A stretch of 64,000 nucleotides of DNA from Sulfurimonas sp. (GCF_029027585.1 NZ_CP093397.1:868001-932000); one strand, 5' to 3'; positions 16,375 through 35,003 are shown, counted from the first letter of the stretch. Numbers and translations are program-made. The notes: generated by a model not told the origin, from the letters alone.

Positions 16375-16391
16375 TTTAAGCCTAAGTTTTA

Positions 16392-16397
16392 TATAAT
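16392..16397 (+). promoter_or_regulatory. Candidate -10 box for prfB
   Basis: TATAAT lies in the short panC-prfB gap. It would place the transcription start near 16404, giving a very short leader before either candidate prfB ATG. There is no clear -35 box, which is normal for sigma-70 promoters in this phylum. Confidence 0.4.
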
Positions 16398-16425
16398 CGC
16401 AATTATACAATATATGGACAAGAAT

Positions 16426-17526
16426 ATGGATAATTACGAATATACAGAACTTTTAAAAAATTTGAATTTCAAAATGGATAATATCACAGGTGTTGTAGAA
16501 CCTCAAAAAATTCAAACAAGACTAGATGCTATAAAGAGTCTTGAAAATGAACAAGATTTTTGGTTAGATGCTAGTTATGCTGCAAAAATTCAAAAAGAAA
16601 AGACTCAACTTCAAAGAAAACTAGATAAATACTTTTTAGCTAAAGATGCCATAGTAGATGCAAGCGAACTATACGATATGGCAAAAGAAGAAAAAGATGA
16701 AGAGTCCATAGAGGCTTGTTATGATGAGGCATCCCAGTTAGAACAACTCATACGCAATATGGAAGTAGAAGTGCTTCTAAGCGGGGAGAGTGACTCTAAT
16801 AATGCTATTTTGTCTATTCATCCAGGAGCAGGAGGAACAGAATCTCAAGACTGGGCAGCAATGTTGCTTAGAATGTATAAAATGTTTGCAGCTAGACGAG
16901 GTTTTAGTGTAGAAGTATTGGACTATCAAGCTGGAGATGAAGCAGGTATAAAAGATGTTTCTATCATCATCAAAGGTGAAAATGCTTATGGATATTTAAA
17001 AGTAGAAAATGGGATTCATAGACTTGTTCGCATCTCTCCTTTTGACTCAAATGCAAAAAGACATACTTCATTTAGCTCGGTTATGGTTTCTCCAGAAATT
17101 GATGATGATATAAATATAGTTATAGAAGATAAAGATATTCGCGTAGATACATATAGAGCAAGTGGTGCGGGTGGACAACATGTAAACAAAACTGAATCTG
17201 CTATCCGTTTAACTCATATACAAACAGGAGTAGTTGTTCAATGTCAAAATGATAGAAGTCAGCATAAAAATAAAGCAACTGCAATGAAGATGCTAAAATC
17301 TCGTCTTTATGAGTTGGAACTTGAAGCTCAAAAAGCAGAGTTAGACGGAGTTGCAAAAAGTGAGATAGGCTGGGGACATCAAATCCGTTCTTATGTGATG
17401 CAACCATATCAACAAGTCAAAGATACAAGAAGTAATGAAGCTTTATCAAACATATCTGGCATCTTAGATGGAGATATGGACAAACTTATAGAAGGCGTCC
17501 TCATTTCTATGAACAGAGGTACATAA
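16426..17526 (+). CDS. prfB: Peptide chain release factor 2
   Basis: The protein has the RF2 signature: domain 2 with the stop-codon recognition tripeptide SPF ([17 protein letters not shown]) and the peptidyl-tRNA hydrolysis motif [18 protein letters not shown]. It terminates translation at UGA and UAA. No in-frame UGA or frameshift site is seen near the start, so it lacks the programmed frameshift used by Escherichia coli prfB. ATG 16414 is also in frame; 16426 is preferred because GGA lies 7 bases upstream while 16414 has no ribosome binding site, but this choice is not certain. Confidence 0.94.
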   Translation: MDNYEYTELLKNLNFKMDNITGVVEPQKIQTRLDAIKSLENEQDFWLDASYAAKIQKEKTQLQRKLDKYFLAKDAIVDASELYDMAKEEKDEESIEACYDEASQLEQLIRNMEVEVLLSGESDSNNAILSIHPGAGGTESQDWAAMLLRMYKMFAARRGFSVEVLDYQAGDEAGIKDVSIIIKGENAYGYLKVENGIHRLVRISPFDSNAKRHTSFSSVMVSPEIDDDINIVIEDKDIRVDTYRASGAGGQHVNKTESAIRLTHIQTGVVVQCQNDRSQHKNKATAMKMLKSRLYELELEAQKAELDGVAKSEIGWGHQIRSYVMQPYQQVKDTRSNEALSNISGILDGDMDKLIEGVLISMNRGT

Positions 17527-17559
17527 ACACTCTAGCTCCTCCTCTCCCTAGGTGTAACT

Positions 17560-17886
17560 TTAAGTTTCCTTCTTCTTCACAAAACTATACCCTAAAGAAC
17601 CAACTCCTAAAATCATTACGATGATTGTCAAGTAACGCATCTGCTTAGCTTGAGTACTTTTCATCTCATTTAAAAATTTAGAATCATCTTTTTTTGTGGA
17701 TTTTTTAGAACTAGAACTGCCTCCAGATGCTTTAGCTTCCATTCTAGCAACATTTCGTGCTGCAATCTCATTTTTTGTTAAACCTTCTTTTGGTGTTACC
17801 CAAAAATGCACAACAAAACCAACTAAAAGCATAAAAGCACCTAAACTTCTAAGTATAATAATTTTATGTTTTATAAAAAATTCCAA
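17560..17886 (-). CDS. Small membrane protein of unknown function
   Basis: The 108-residue protein has two membrane segments (IIILRSLGAFMLLVGFVVHFWV near the N-terminus and YLTIIVMILGVGSLGYSFV near the C-terminus). Between them is a polar linker with a run of serines and lysines (GGSSSSKKSTKKDD). The start is a TTG preceded by AAGG at the proper distance; the next ATG is inside the first membrane segment. I do not recognise the family. It lies alone between prfB and bpt, convergent with prfB. Confidence 0.6.
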   Translation of the reverse strand: MEFFIKHKIIILRSLGAFMLLVGFVVHFWVTPKEGLTKNEIAARNVARMEAKASGGSSSSKKSTKKDDSKFLNEMKSTQAKQMRYLTIIVMILGVGSLGYSFVKKKET

Positions 17887-17928
17887 TAGTTACCTTTTTT
17901 TTAATACAAATTATGTCAAAATCACACT

Positions 17929-18651
17929 ATGAATCTACTTAAAGAGTTTTTACTAAACGATAAATGTTCTTATCTTAAAGATAATGAGCAAACTATGCAC
18001 TACAAAGTTATTGATGGCTGTGATAATATAAAATGTCAAGACCTGATTGAGCGTGGTTATAGAAGATTTGGAAAAATGTATTTTAGACCGATTTGCTCAG
18101 ACTGCGATGAATGTAAAAGTATAAAAATAGATGTCAATAATTTTGAATTTAGCAAATCACATAGAAGAATTATAAAAAAAGCCTCCTTTATAAAAAGTTA
18201 TATTCAAACGCCTACCATGACACAAGCACATCTAAATCTTTTTGAAAAATATCATCTACATATGAAAGAAAAAAAAGGCTGGGAATACACTAAAACAAAT
18301 CCTCAGAACTATTACAGTTCCTTTGTTGATGGACATAATGGATTTGGTTATGAAGTTTTATACTATGACGAAGATAAATTAATCGGCATTGACTTAATCG
18401 ATATACTAGAAGATGGAATTTCGTCTATATATTTTTACTATGACCCTGATTATATGAAATATGGACTTGGGAAATTATCTCTATTGCTTCAAATAAAATT
18501 TGCCATTGATTCTAAAAGAGATTGGATATATTTAGGTTATTATGTAAAAGACTGTCCATCATTATCTTATAAGTCAGACTATAAGCCTTTTTTAACATTA
18601 GATGGACGACCAGATGATGATAAAAATTTTACTTATTTAGCTAACTCTTGA
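17929..18651 (+). CDS. bpt: Aspartate/glutamate leucyltransferase (Bpt/Ate family)
   Basis: This 240-residue protein has the arginyl/leucyl-tRNA-protein transferase layout: an N-terminal cysteine-rich part (CSYL, FRPICSDCDECKSIKIDV) followed by a GNAT-like C-terminal domain (KEKKGWEYT, ISSIYFYYDPDYMKYGLGKLSLLLQI, YLGYYVKDCPSLSYKSDYKP). Bacterial Bpt adds leucine from Leu-tRNA to proteins with N-terminal Asp or Glu, marking them for ClpS-ClpAP degradation (N-end rule). It is a single gene whose end overlaps the next gene on the minus strand by 19 bases. Confidence 0.9.
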   Translation: MNLLKEFLLNDKCSYLKDNEQTMHYKVIDGCDNIKCQDLIERGYRRFGKMYFRPICSDCDECKSIKIDVNNFEFSKSHRRIIKKASFIKSYIQTPTMTQAHLNLFEKYHLHMKEKKGWEYTKTNPQNYYSSFVDGHNGFGYEVLYYDEDKLIGIDLIDILEDGISSIYFYYDPDYMKYGLGKLSLLLQIKFAIDSKRDWIYLGYYVKDCPSLSYKSDYKPFLTLDGRPDDDKNFTYLANS

Positions 18652-19298
18652 ACCTGTTCTTTACGAATATCACTCTTTTTTTGAATAAGTTCTGCTTGTA
18701 ATTTCTTTTGTATTTCTTCTTGCTTTTGTTTATCTCTTAAACGAATGCGTCTTATTTTTGCTTCTTGAATCTCTTTTTTTGTAAAAACTATCTTTTTTGA
18801 TTTGACTTGTTGTTTTCTTAGTTCTTCATCTTCATCTAAATACTTTTGTATCACACCAAATGTATTTATCTCATCAATATGCGTAAAATAATATCGCATT
18901 ATTTCATCTTTATTTTTATCACTATCAAATAGACCTGAGTTTATCACTTGTGAAAAAAGTTCATTATTTTCATCTTTTATAGATGCTTCGTAAGTTTTTA
19001 TAATATCTCTATGGAAAAAATCATTTGTTTTTGAAAGTTTTCTTATTTTTTTAAGATAAATTGTTTTATCTTGAGCTTTATCACCCATATCTATCGCAAA
19101 ACCCATCTCTTTTACATCTTGGACATCTACTATGTATTGATTTATTTTATTTTCAAATCTTGAGTATTTTTGTATATATATTAGTTTTTGTATTTGGGAA
19201 ACATTGTCATAGATAACATCTCCTAAAACAGAATAAACATTAGGATTTTGAGCGAATAAAAATGTTGAGAGTATAAATAAAAGTATTGCTTTTTTCAT
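18633..19298 (-). CDS. Exported coiled-coil protein of unknown function
   Basis: The 221-residue protein starts with a signal peptide (MKKAILLFILSTFLFAQ). The mature part is helical and highly charged, ending in a Lys/Glu/Gln-rich segment (residues about 165-221) likely to form a coiled coil. It has no known catalytic motif and I do not recognise the family; a periplasmic location is inferred. It lies downstream of fusA on the same strand with an inverted repeat between them, and its end overlaps bpt. Confidence 0.65.
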   Translation of the reverse strand: MKKAILLFILSTFLFAQNPNVYSVLGDVIYDNVSQIQKLIYIQKYSRFENKINQYIVDVQDVKEMGFAIDMGDKAQDKTIYLKKIRKLSKTNDFFHRDIIKTYEASIKDENNELFSQVINSGLFDSDKNKDEIMRYYFTHIDEINTFGVIQKYLDEDEELRKQQVKSKKIVFTKKEIQEAKIRRIRLRDKQKQEEIQKKLQAELIQKKSDIRKEQVQELAK

Positions 19299-19334
19299 AA
19301 ATCGACCTATATATTTTGGAAGTATATCGACAAT

Positions 19335-19363
19335 TTAGCTCTTAAGTAAAACTTAAGAGCTAA
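19335..19363 (-). terminator. Perfect 13-bp stem-loop after fusA
   Basis: TTAGCTCTTAAGT and ACTTAAGAGCTAA form a perfect stem with a 3-base loop, 26 bases beyond the fusA stop codon. The T-run typical of intrinsic terminators lies on the 5' side of the stem on the minus strand rather than the 3' side, so termination is possible but not certain. Confidence 0.5.
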
Positions 19364-19389
19364 AAAAGAAAGAAAGTTTAGTGCCAGAA

Positions 19390-21477
19390 CTAACCGTTTC
19401 TCTTTTTTTGAATCTCTTCAGATACATTTCTTGGAACTTCTTCATAATGATCAAATTCCATAGAATAAGTTGCTCTACCTTGAGTAGCAGAACGAAGGTC
19501 AGTTGAGTAACCAAACATCTCTGAAAGTGGTACAAATGCATCAATAATTTTGTTACCAGAACGGTCACCCATATTATTAACTTGTCCACGACGGCGATTA
19601 AGGTCACCGATAACATCTCCCATATAATCTTCAGGAACTTCAACTTCAACTTTCATAAGTGGCTCTAAGATAGCTGGTCTAGCTTTACGACAACCCTCTT
19701 TGAAACCCATAGATGCAGCAAGTTTAAATGCCATTTCATTTGAATCAACATCGTGATATGAACCATCATAAAGAGTGATTTCAATATCTTCCATAGGATA
19801 ACCAGCAAGAACACCAGTAGCCATAGTTTCTTTACAACCTTTCTCAACAGCAGGAATAAATTCTTTTGGAATTGCTCCACCTTTAATAATATTGTTGAAA
19901 ACGAATCCACTATCTGGAGCACCTGGCTTGATTCTAAGATATACATGACCAAATGCACCACGACCACCAGATTGTTTAGCATATTTATACTCTTGCTCTA
20001 CTTCATCTCTAATAGACTCACGGTAAGAAACCTGAGGAGCACCAACTTCTGCTTCAACAGAGAATTCTCTTCTCATTCTATCTACAAGGATTTCAAGGTG
20101 AAGCTCACCCATTCCAGAGATAATAGTTTGACCAGTTTCTTCATCAGTATGAACTCTAAAAGAAGGATCTTCAGCAGCAAGCTTACTTAGTGCGATACCC
20201 ATTTTTTCTTGGTCAGCTTTAGTTTTTGGCTCAACAGCAACAGAGATAACTGGCTCTGGAAAGTCCATTCTTTCAAGAACAACTTTCTCGCCAATACAAA
20301 GAGTATCACCAGTAGTAGTTGATTTAAGTCCAACAACTGCACCGATTTCACCAGCATAGATAGTTTTAATTTCTTCTCTTTTGATAGCGTGCATCTTAAC
20401 GATACGCCCTATTCTTTCTTTTTTATCTTTAGTAGTGTTGTGAACAAATGAACCAGCACTTAACTCTCCACGATATACACGGATAAAAGTAAGAACACCA
20501 ACAAATGGGTCAGTCATGATTTTAAAAGCTAGAGCGGCGAAATCACCATCATCACTTGATTCTACTTCTACTTCAACTTCTTCATCATCCATCAAAGTAC
20601 CTTTGATAGCAGCTGATTCAACTGGAGAAGGCATATATGCAACAACAGCATCAAGTAAAGTTTGAACACCTTTGTTTTTAAATGCAGTACCACAAGTCAT
20701 AGGAACAATTGCCATACTTAATGTAGCAGCTTTAATAGCAGCACTAATCTCTTCTTCAGTAACCTCTTCGCCTTCTAAAAATTTCTCAGCAAAATCTTCA
20801 TTTCCATCAACTTCAGAGATAGACTCAAGCATTTTTTCTCTATACTCATCACAAACATCAACTAAATTAGCTGGAATCTCTTCAACATGGTAGTTAGAAC
20901 CCATAGCAGCATCTTTATCCCAAACGATAGCTTTCATTTTAACTAAATCAACAACACCATCAAACTCAGCTTCAGCACCGATAGGCACTTGAATAGGCAC
21001 AGGGTTACCTTTAAGTCTTTCACGGATTTGAGTTTCAACTTCAAAGAAGTCTGCACCAGTTCTGTCCATTTTGTTAACAAAAACAATTGATGGAACTTTA
21101 TAACGGTTTCTTTGTCTCCACACTGTTTCTGATTGAGGTTGAACTCCACCAACAGCACAAAATACTGAAACAGCACCATCAAGAACACGCATAGAACGCT
21201 CAACTTCAATAGTAAAGTCAACATGCCCAGGAGTATCGATAATATTTATCTGTTTACCTTCCCACTCACAAGTTGTAGCAGCAGAAGTAATTGTAATACC
21301 TCTTTCTTGCTCTTGTTCCATCCAGTCCATAGTAGCAGCGCCATCATGAACCTCACCGATTTTATGTTCAACACCTGTATAAAAAAGAATTCTTTCAGTT
21401 GCTGTAGTTTTACCTGCATCAATATGTGCAGCAATACCAATATTTCTTACATCATTTAATTTGTGACTTCTTGCCAT
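19390..21477 (-). CDS. fusA: Translation elongation factor G
   Basis: The 695-residue GTPase has G1 [14 protein letters not shown], switch [11 protein letters not shown]3 [10 protein letters not shown] and G4 [10 protein letters not shown]. Domain II follows ([17 protein letters not shown]), then IV and V ([44 protein letters not shown]). EF-G drives ribosome translocation. It is the last gene of the rpoB-rpoC-rpsL-rpsG-fusA cluster and is separated from rpsG by 225 bases of structured sequence. Confidence 0.98.
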   Translation of the reverse strand: MARSHKLNDVRNIGIAAHIDAGKTTATERILFYTGVEHKIGEVHDGAATMDWMEQEQERGITITSAATTCEWEGKQINIIDTPGHVDFTIEVERSMRVLDGAVSVFCAVGGVQPQSETVWRQRNRYKVPSIVFVNKMDRTGADFFEVETQIRERLKGNPVPIQVPIGAEAEFDGVVDLVKMKAIVWDKDAAMGSNYHVEEIPANLVDVCDEYREKMLESISEVDGNEDFAEKFLEGEEVTEEEISAAIKAATLSMAIVPMTCGTAFKNKGVQTLLDAVVAYMPSPVESAAIKGTLMDDEEVEVEVESSDDGDFAALAFKIMTDPFVGVLTFIRVYRGELSAGSFVHNTTKDKKERIGRIVKMHAIKREEIKTIYAGEIGAVVGLKSTTTGDTLCIGEKVVLERMDFPEPVISVAVEPKTKADQEKMGIALSKLAAEDPSFRVHTDEETGQTIISGMGELHLEILVDRMRREFSVEAEVGAPQVSYRESIRDEVEQEYKYAKQSGGRGAFGHVYLRIKPGAPDSGFVFNNIIKGGAIPKEFIPAVEKGCKETMATGVLAGYPMEDIEITLYDGSYHDVDSNEMAFKLAASMGFKEGCRKARPAILEPLMKVEVEVPEDYMGDVIGDLNRRRGQVNNMGDRSGNKIIDAFVPLSEMFGYSTDLRSATQGRATYSMEFDHYEEVPRNVSEEIQKKRNG

Positions 21478-21511
21478 GTTTTAATACCTTATTTAAGTTG
21501 TTGTAGAGATT

Positions 21512-21553
21512 ACCTCTTTTATAAAAAAACTTTGATTTTCTTATAAAAGAGGT
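21512..21553 (-). promoter_or_regulatory. 13-bp stem-loop in the fusA 5' leader
   Basis: ACCTCTTTTATAA and TTATAAAAGAGGT pair perfectly around a 16-base A/T-rich loop, 35 bases upstream of the fusA ATG. On the minus strand it would sit in the mRNA leader just before the ribosome binding site, where it could affect processing or translation of EF-G. The role is inferred from position only. Confidence 0.5.
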
Positions 21554-21573
21554 TTATAATTATATATATTGTT

Positions 21574-21684
21574 AACACAGACAAGGGAATTTATGGGACT
21601 AGCTCCCGACAGCACCGTGGCTCATGTGTTCTATGCCATTTCGAAGCATAGAATAAAAGCCAAAGTGTGTTACCTTCCCTTGTC
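21574..21684 (-). ncRNA. Structured rpsG-fusA intergenic element with pseudoknot topology
   Basis: Two pairs of arms interleave: AACACA (21574-21579) with TGTGTT (21666-21671), and GACAAGGGAA (21580-21589) with TTCCCTTGTC (21675-21684). The order A-B-A'-B' allows either a pseudoknot or two exclusive folds. Enclosed are a GGGA/TCCC hairpin (21595-21607) and an 8-bp hairpin TTCTATGC/GCATAGAA (21629-21653). I cannot match it to a known RNA family. It could be a leader controlling fusA, a processing site or a mobile hairpin element. Confidence 0.45.
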
Positions 21685-21702
21685 GTTAGAAAATAGTAAC
21701 TA

Positions 21703-22191
<489 letters not shown>

Positions 22192-22202
22192 TCAAATTTA
22201 CT

Positions 22203-22374
22203 CAGAGAATATATGTTCTCTGTCATCTCTTCTTAGTCAAAGACTAATACTCAATGTGTTTCTATCAGCTCTTATACACTTTCAAACTATAGTTTAAAAC
22301 GAAACTAATTTCGCGAGCCCTCTGCTGAAGAGAACACAGTGTTAACGTAGTGAAACGGACTTTGTTCGTTTCGC
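22203..22374 (-). promoter_or_regulatory. Hairpin-rich rpsL-rpsG intergenic region
   Basis: The 240-base gap contains three clear stems: CAGAGAA/TTCTCTG (22203-22222), TTAGTC/GACTAA with a 3-base loop (22233-22247), and GAAACG/CGTTTC extended by a G-T pair and a G-C pair (22350-22374). No ORF is plausible here. Such structure between co-transcribed ribosomal genes suggests an RNA-level control or processing region; a promoter for rpsG could also be present but I see no convincing one. Confidence 0.4.
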
Positions 22375-22410
22375 GTATCTAATTAGTAGCGGTTCCTGAA
22401 AAGTAATTTA

Positions 22411-22785
22411 TTACTTTTTAGGTCTTTTTGTACCATATTTAGAACGAGCAACCATACGGTTAGCAACACCAGCAGTATCTAATGCACCACGTACGATATG
22501 ATACTTAACACCAGGTAAATCTTTAATACGACCACCACGAACTAGAACAATTGAATGTTCTTGAAGGTTATGACCCTCACCACCGATATATGAAATTACT
22601 TCAAAACCAGAAGTTAATCTAACTTTTGCAACTTTTCTTAAAGCCGAGTTAGGTTTTTTTGGTGTAGTTGTGTAAACACGAGTACAAACACCACGACGCT
22701 GTGGACACGATACAAGAGCTGGTGATTTTGATTTTTTAATCACGCGCTTACGCTCTTTACGAATCAATTGATTGATTGTAGGCAT
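22411..22785 (-). CDS. rpsL: 30S ribosomal protein S12
   Basis: The 124-residue protein starts at ATG 22785 ([15 protein letters not shown]), preceded by AAGGAAT; an upstream in-frame codon would add 14 unrelated residues. It has the decoding-site motif [18 protein letters not shown], with the lysine whose change gives streptomycin resistance in other bacteria (PKKPNSA), and [20 protein letters not shown]. It lies 199 bases downstream of rpoC in the conserved rpoBC-rpsLG-fusA order. Confidence 0.98.
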   Translation of the reverse strand: MPTINQLIRKERKRVIKKSKSPALVSCPQRRGVCTRVYTTTPKKPNSALRKVAKVRLTSGFEVISYIGGEGHNLQEHSIVLVRGGRIKDLPGVKYHIVRGALDTAGVANRMVARSKYGTKRPKK

Positions 22786-22941
22786 ACAATTCCTTTTACT
22801 TAAATTTTTCCAGTAGAATTTAACCATCTATTCTTAGAGGGTTATAAACGCGTAATAATACAAAAAAAGTGATTAAAGTTAGCTTATTTTAAGTGTAGAT
22901 TAATATTTGATATTTATAATGGGAAATTTATTGAAGTATTT

Positions 22942-22964
22942 GTTTCCAAGCAAAGCTTGGAAAC
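22942..22964 (-). terminator. Perfect 10-bp stem-loop between rpoC and rpsL
   Basis: GTTTCCAAGC and GCTTGGAAAC form a perfect stem with a 3-base loop, 19 bases after the rpoC stop. No T-run follows on the minus strand, so it could be an attenuator, an RNA processing site or a factor-dependent terminator rather than a strong intrinsic one. Confidence 0.45.
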
Positions 22965-22983
22965 TAGAAGATTTAATAGTTAA

Positions 22984-31663
<8,680 letters not shown>

Positions 31664-31747
31664 TTAACTTAATCATTTTGACTAAGAGGGGTATCTATAC
31701 TAAGCGTCCTTAGATAGATTTAGTTACAGTGCTTATAAACGACATAA

Positions 31748-31895
31748 GGGCACTTTTGCAAAGAGGTCGAAATCTCTTCGCAAAAGCGCCCGCTTAAAAG
31801 GATACATAGAAAAAGAGTTTACCAACTTTCATTTAGTGAAAGTTGGCATAATGCTTTAGCAAAAAATTCTTTTTCTATGACAGGTCTTTAGACCT
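31748..31895 (-). promoter_or_regulatory. Multi-hairpin rplL-rpoB intergenic region
   Basis: Three structures fill the gap. A stem of about 18 pairs with two mismatches (31748-31765 with 31774-31791, core CTTTTGC/GCAAAAG) lies nearest rpoB. A 75-base arm has the outer stem CATAGAAAAAGA/TCTTTTTCTATG (31805-31879) enclosing a perfect 10-bp hairpin CCAACTTTCA/TGAAAGTTGG. A 6-bp hairpin AGGTCT/AGACCT (31882-31895) directly follows rplL. In E. coli the same interval holds an attenuator and an RNase III site; an equivalent role is likely here. Confidence 0.6.
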
Positions 31896-31897
31896 AG

Positions 31898-32266
31898 TTA
31901 TTTAACTTCTACAGTTGCACCAGCTTCTTCTAGAGTAGCTTTTGCTTCAGCAGCAGTATCTTTATCTACACCTTCTTTGATTGTAGATGGTAACTCTTCA
32001 CAAGCAGTTTTTGCTTCTTTAAGTCCTAAGCCAGTTAAAGCACGAACAGCTTTAATAACACTGATTTTCTTAGCACCAACATTAGTTAATACTACATCAA
32101 ATTCAGTTTTCTCAGCAGCAGCTTCACCAGCTACAGCTCCACCAGCTACAGCAACAGGTTGTGCAGATACACCAAATTTTTCTTCAAATTCTTTTACAAG
32201 CTCAGAAAGCTCAAGTACAGATAGTCCAGAAATAAATTCTAATACGTCTTCTTTAGTTACAGCCAT
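31898..32266 (-). CDS. rplL: 50S ribosomal protein L7/L12
   Basis: The 122-residue acidic protein has the N-terminal dimerisation domain ([26 protein letters not shown]), an alanine/valine-rich hinge, and the C-terminal factor-binding domain ([31 protein letters not shown]). It forms the flexible stalk that recruits EF-Tu and EF-G. It lies 41 bases downstream of rplJ, the usual pair. Confidence 0.98.
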   Translation of the reverse strand: MAVTKEDVLEFISGLSVLELSELVKEFEEKFGVSAQPVAVAGGAVAGEAAAEKTEFDVVLTNVGAKKISVIKAVRALTGLGLKEAKTACEELPSTIKEGVDKDTAAEAKATLEEAGATVEVK

Positions 32267-32307
32267 GTGTAATTCCTTAATTTTATTTTATTAATATTGT
32301 TAACTGC

Positions 32308-32793
32308 TTACGCAGCTTCTTCTTCTTTTTTCTCTTTAAGAGCATTAAGTCCGATAGTAAAGTTTGCAATAGGTGCCATCCAAGTAGCAGCAAGCATTCC
32401 AAGAAGCTCATCACGGCCTGGAAGTTTAGCAAATGCTTCAACTTTAGCAGTGTCAGCAACTTCACGATCAATATAAGCAGACTTAATTACAAATTTTTCA
32501 TTATCTTTAGCGAATTCAGAAACTACTTTAGAAGTAGCAACAGAATCTTCACCCCAAATAAGAATATTTGTATCTTGTAATTCAACTCCTATTAAATCAG
32601 CATTTTTCAGTGCAAGTACTGCTAAAGTGTTTTTAACAACTTGTACTTTTGCTTCTTTTTCACGAGCAATCTTTCTTAAACCTTCAAGTTCAACAACGCT
32701 TAAACCTTTGTAATCACAAAAGATTACAGATTGAGCAGTTTTGAATTCACTTGAAAGAACTTCAATAATTTCAGCTTTTTGTGTTTTTGTCAT
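32308..32793 (-). CDS. rplJ: 50S ribosomal protein L10
   Basis: The 161-residue protein has the L10 features FKTAQSVIFCDYKGLSVVELEGLRKIAREKEAKVQVVKNTLA and a C-terminal helix for L12 dimer binding (NFTIGLNALKEKKEEEAA). It anchors the L7/L12 stalk to 23S rRNA. GGAAAGGAG precedes the ATG. The 136-base upstream gap contains hairpins that may be an L10 autoregulatory leader. Confidence 0.97.
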   Translation of the reverse strand: MTKTQKAEIIEVLSSEFKTAQSVIFCDYKGLSVVELEGLRKIAREKEAKVQVVKNTLAVLALKNADLIGVELQDTNILIWGEDSVATSKVVSEFAKDNEKFVIKSAYIDREVADTAKVEAFAKLPGRDELLGMLAATWMAPIANFTIGLNALKEKKEEEAA

Positions 32794-32875
32794 AGAATTT
32801 TCTCCTTTCCAGACAACACTTCAAACAGGATATATTAAGCCTCACGACTCCCGTTATCTTTAGTCCATAAAATGC

Positions 32876-32920
32876 AGTTACTAACGAAGTAACTTTATAG
32901 TGCCCTAAATATAGGACACT
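32876..32920 (-). promoter_or_regulatory. Candidate L10 leader hairpins upstream of rplJ
   Basis: Two adjoining stems lie between rplA and rplJ: a 9-bp stem with a 4-base loop at 32899-32920 (AGTGCCCTA with TAGGACACT, one G-U pair) and a 6-bp stem AGTTAC/GTAACT at 32876-32894. In many bacteria an rplJ leader binds L10-L12 to repress rplJL translation. I see the position and the stems but cannot confirm the family's kink-turn. Confidence 0.45.
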
Positions 32921-32929
32921 AAAAACTAC

Positions 32930-33628
32930 TTATTTTGCTTTTATATCAGCAACTTCGTTTAAATCAAGTTTAACAGCTGGACTCATAGTTAAACTAAGAG
33001 CTGCATTTTTGATATAACGACCTTTTGCAGAAGCTGGCTTTTGTTTATTAATTGCAGCAAGAAAAGAAGTTAAATTCTCAGCAATTTGAGCTGAATCAAA
33101 ACTTGCTTTTCCAATACCTGCATGAATATTACCTTTTTTATCAACTCTAAAGTTAACTTGTCCACCCTTAACATTTTTAATAGCAGTTGCAACATCTGGA
33201 GTTACAGTTCCTGTTTTAGGGTTCGGCATTAAACCTTTTGGTCCAAGGATACGACCAATCTGTCCAACAAGTCCCATACAATCTGGAGCAGCAACAACAA
33301 CATCAAAGTTAAAGATTCCTGCTTTAATATCAGCTACTAAATCATCAGTACCAACTATATCAGCACCTGCTGCTTTAGCTTCATCAGCTTTAACACCTTT
33401 TGCAAAAACTGCAACACGAACTGTTTTGCCAGTTCCATTTGGAAGTACAATAGCACCACGAACCATTTGATCAGCATGACGAGGATCAACATTTAAGTTC
33501 ATTGCAATTTCAATAGTTTCATCAAACTTTGCACTTTTCAAATTTTTTACCGTTTCTGATGCTTCTACGATACCGTATGCTTTTGTATTATCAAATTTTT
33601 CTAATAATTGTTTATATCTTTTACTCAT
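32930..33628 (-). CDS. rplA: 50S ribosomal protein L1
   Basis: The 232-residue protein contains the L1 motifs [31 protein letters not shown] and [41 protein letters not shown]1 forms the mobile stalk at the ribosomal E site and often represses its own operon. An in-frame TTG lies two codons upstream; ATG 33628 is chosen because AGGAGAA sits 9 bases before it. It follows rplK by 82 bases. Confidence 0.97.
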   Translation of the reverse strand: MSKRYKQLLEKFDNTKAYGIVEASETVKNLKSAKFDETIEIAMNLNVDPRHADQMVRGAIVLPNGTGKTVRVAVFAKGVKADEAKAAGADIVGTDDLVADIKAGIFNFDVVVAAPDCMGLVGQIGRILGPKGLMPNPKTGTVTPDVATAIKNVKGGQVNFRVDKKGNIHAGIGKASFDSAQIAENLTSFLAAINKQKPASAKGRYIKNAALSLTMSPAVKLDLNEVADIKAK

Positions 33629-33710
33629 TTTCAAATTCTCCTATGAAATTCTTCCACAAAATTTTAAATCATTGTGGTTATGATTAATAGTAAGGTTTTT
33701 ACACCAACTA

Positions 33711-34136
33711 TTAGTCTACTATTTCTACACCCATTGATCTTGCTGTACCTGAAATAGTATTTGCTGCCATCTCTAAGTCATCAGTATTTAAATCAACAAT
33801 TTTTCTCTCAACAACTTCCATTAACTGAGCACGAGTTAATTTCCCAACTTTATTTTTAATAGGGTTATCTGTACCTTTTTTAAGGTTCGCAGCTTTAAGT
33901 ATTAATGCTGCTGCTGTTGGTTGCTTTGTAATAAATGTAAAACTTCTATCAGAATATACTGTGATTACAGTAGGAACTTTAAAGCCCATTAAATCTTTTG
34001 TTTTTTCATTAAATGCTTTAGTGAATTCCATGATATTAACACCGCGTTGACCTAGTGCTGGTCCAACTGGTGGAGCAGGATTTGCTTTACCAGCATCAAT
34101 TTGTAGGTTTATGTAACCTGTTATTTTCTTTGCCAT
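33711..34136 (-). CDS. rplK: 50S ribosomal protein L11
   Basis: The 141-residue protein has the N-terminal proline-rich segment [35 protein letters not shown] and the C-terminal rRNA-binding part ending [17 protein letters not shown]11 forms the GTPase-associated centre with 23S rRNA and is needed for RelA activation. It lies between nusG and rplA in the usual order. Confidence 0.98.
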   Translation of the reverse strand: MAKKITGYINLQIDAGKANPAPPVGPALGQRGVNIMEFTKAFNEKTKDLMGFKVPTVITVYSDRSFTFITKQPTAAALILKAANLKKGTDNPIKNKVGKLTRAQLMEVVERKIVDLNTDDLEMAANTISGTARSMGVEIVD

Positions 34137-34172
34137 ATTTATTTCCTTGTTCTATTTTATTGTCGTTTTTAG

Positions 34173-34217
34173 ACTGTGCTAAACTTAAATTTCAAAAAAA
34201 TCTAAATTTAGCACAGT
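34173..34217 (-). other. Inverted repeat between nusG and rplK
   Basis: ACTGTGCT (34173-34180) pairs with AGCACAGT (34210-34217), with further AAATTT pairing inside, just after the nusG stop. No T-run follows on the minus strand. It may be an RNA processing or attenuation site. Confidence 0.4.
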
Positions 34218-34222
34218 AATAT

Positions 34223-34749
34223 TTATATAATTTTCTCTACCTGAGTATAAGAAATATCCACTGGAGTTGCTCTTCCAAAAATAGATACATTTAGTTTTAG
34301 AGTTCCATGTTCTAAATCATACTCATCTACAGTTGCTGTAAAGTTTGCGAATGGGCCTTCAATAATACGAACAGTTTCTCCATTATCAAAAAATACTTTG
34401 GTTTTGGAGCAGCACGATTATTTACACGATCTAAGATTACATTAATATCATGCTCACTAAGTGGTGTTGGAATATTTGCTTCGCCAATAAAACCTGAAAC
34501 TTTTGGTAGTGATTGGATTAAATGTTGAACTTCAGTATTTAGGTCAATATTTGCAAAAACATATCCAGAATATAAAGAGCGTTCTGTTATCTTTTTTTTA
34601 CCATCTTTTACTTCGATAACATCTTCAGTAGGAACTATTACTTCTGCTATAAAGTCTTGCAAACCCATCTCTTCTATCATATTTAAGATTGCATCTCTTA
34701 CTAGTCTATCGTTTCCATAAGTCTGGATTGAGTACCATTGATGTGCCAT
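34223..34749 (-). CDS. nusG: Transcription termination/antitermination factor NusG (apparent frameshift)
   Basis: The first 118 or so residues (HQWYSIQTYGNDRLVRDAI...SLYSGYVFANIDL...VSGFIGEANIPTPLS...NNRAAPKPK) are the NusG N-terminal domain. The frame then breaks near 34396-34401. One base later the expected sequence continues as VFFDNGETVRIIEGPFANFTATVDEYD, the KOW domain, and ends in VEKII at a TAA (34223-34225). Restoring one A in the CCAAAG stretch gives a normal protein of 175 residues. NusG binds RNA polymerase and couples it to Rho or the ribosome and is normally essential, so a sequence error is more likely than a pseudogene. Confidence 0.93.
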
Positions 34750-34758
34750 ATCTATCCC

Positions 34759-34938
34759 TTAACCTAAAATCGCTGACATAACTGATGACATTAGTAAGTC
34801 AACTAAAGCTAAAAAAGCTGCTATTACAGTAACTACAATAATAACAGAAATATAAGCTTGTTTAACTTGTCCTTTTGTAGGAAAAATTACCTTCGCTAGT
34901 TCTGATTTTGCGTTTCTTATATGTAAACCTAAATTCAT
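34759..34938 (-). CDS. secE: Preprotein translocase subunit SecE
   Basis: The 59-residue protein has the amphipathic N-terminal helix (SELAKVIFPTKGQVKQAYISVIIVV) and one transmembrane segment, the minimal single-span SecE form. It stabilises SecY in the inner membrane. A TTG lies one codon upstream; ATG 34938 has AGGAA at a good distance. It lies 9 bases before nusG, the near-universal secE-nusG pair, and follows the tRNA-Trp gene. Confidence 0.95.
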   Translation of the reverse strand: MNLGLHIRNAKSELAKVIFPTKGQVKQAYISVIIVVTVIAAFLALVDLLMSSVMSAILG

Positions 34939-35003
34939 CAAACATTCCTAATAAAGTGCATTAATTATTAATAAAGCTCTGTAGCTTTACTAATAATTAA
35001 TGA

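Noticed and set aside
17534..17553. A further hairpin repeat copy after prfB
   Set aside because: The core GGGAGAGG is present in the opposite orientation, but the arms no longer pair well; at most it is a degenerate copy.
21574..21684. tmRNA or another standard structured RNA
   Set aside because: There is no tRNA-like domain, tag ORF or recognisable consensus; it is left as an unassigned structured element.
34327..34749. A short, truncated NusG of 140 residues as a genuine variant
   Set aside because: The missing KOW domain is present in the next frame and one base restores it.
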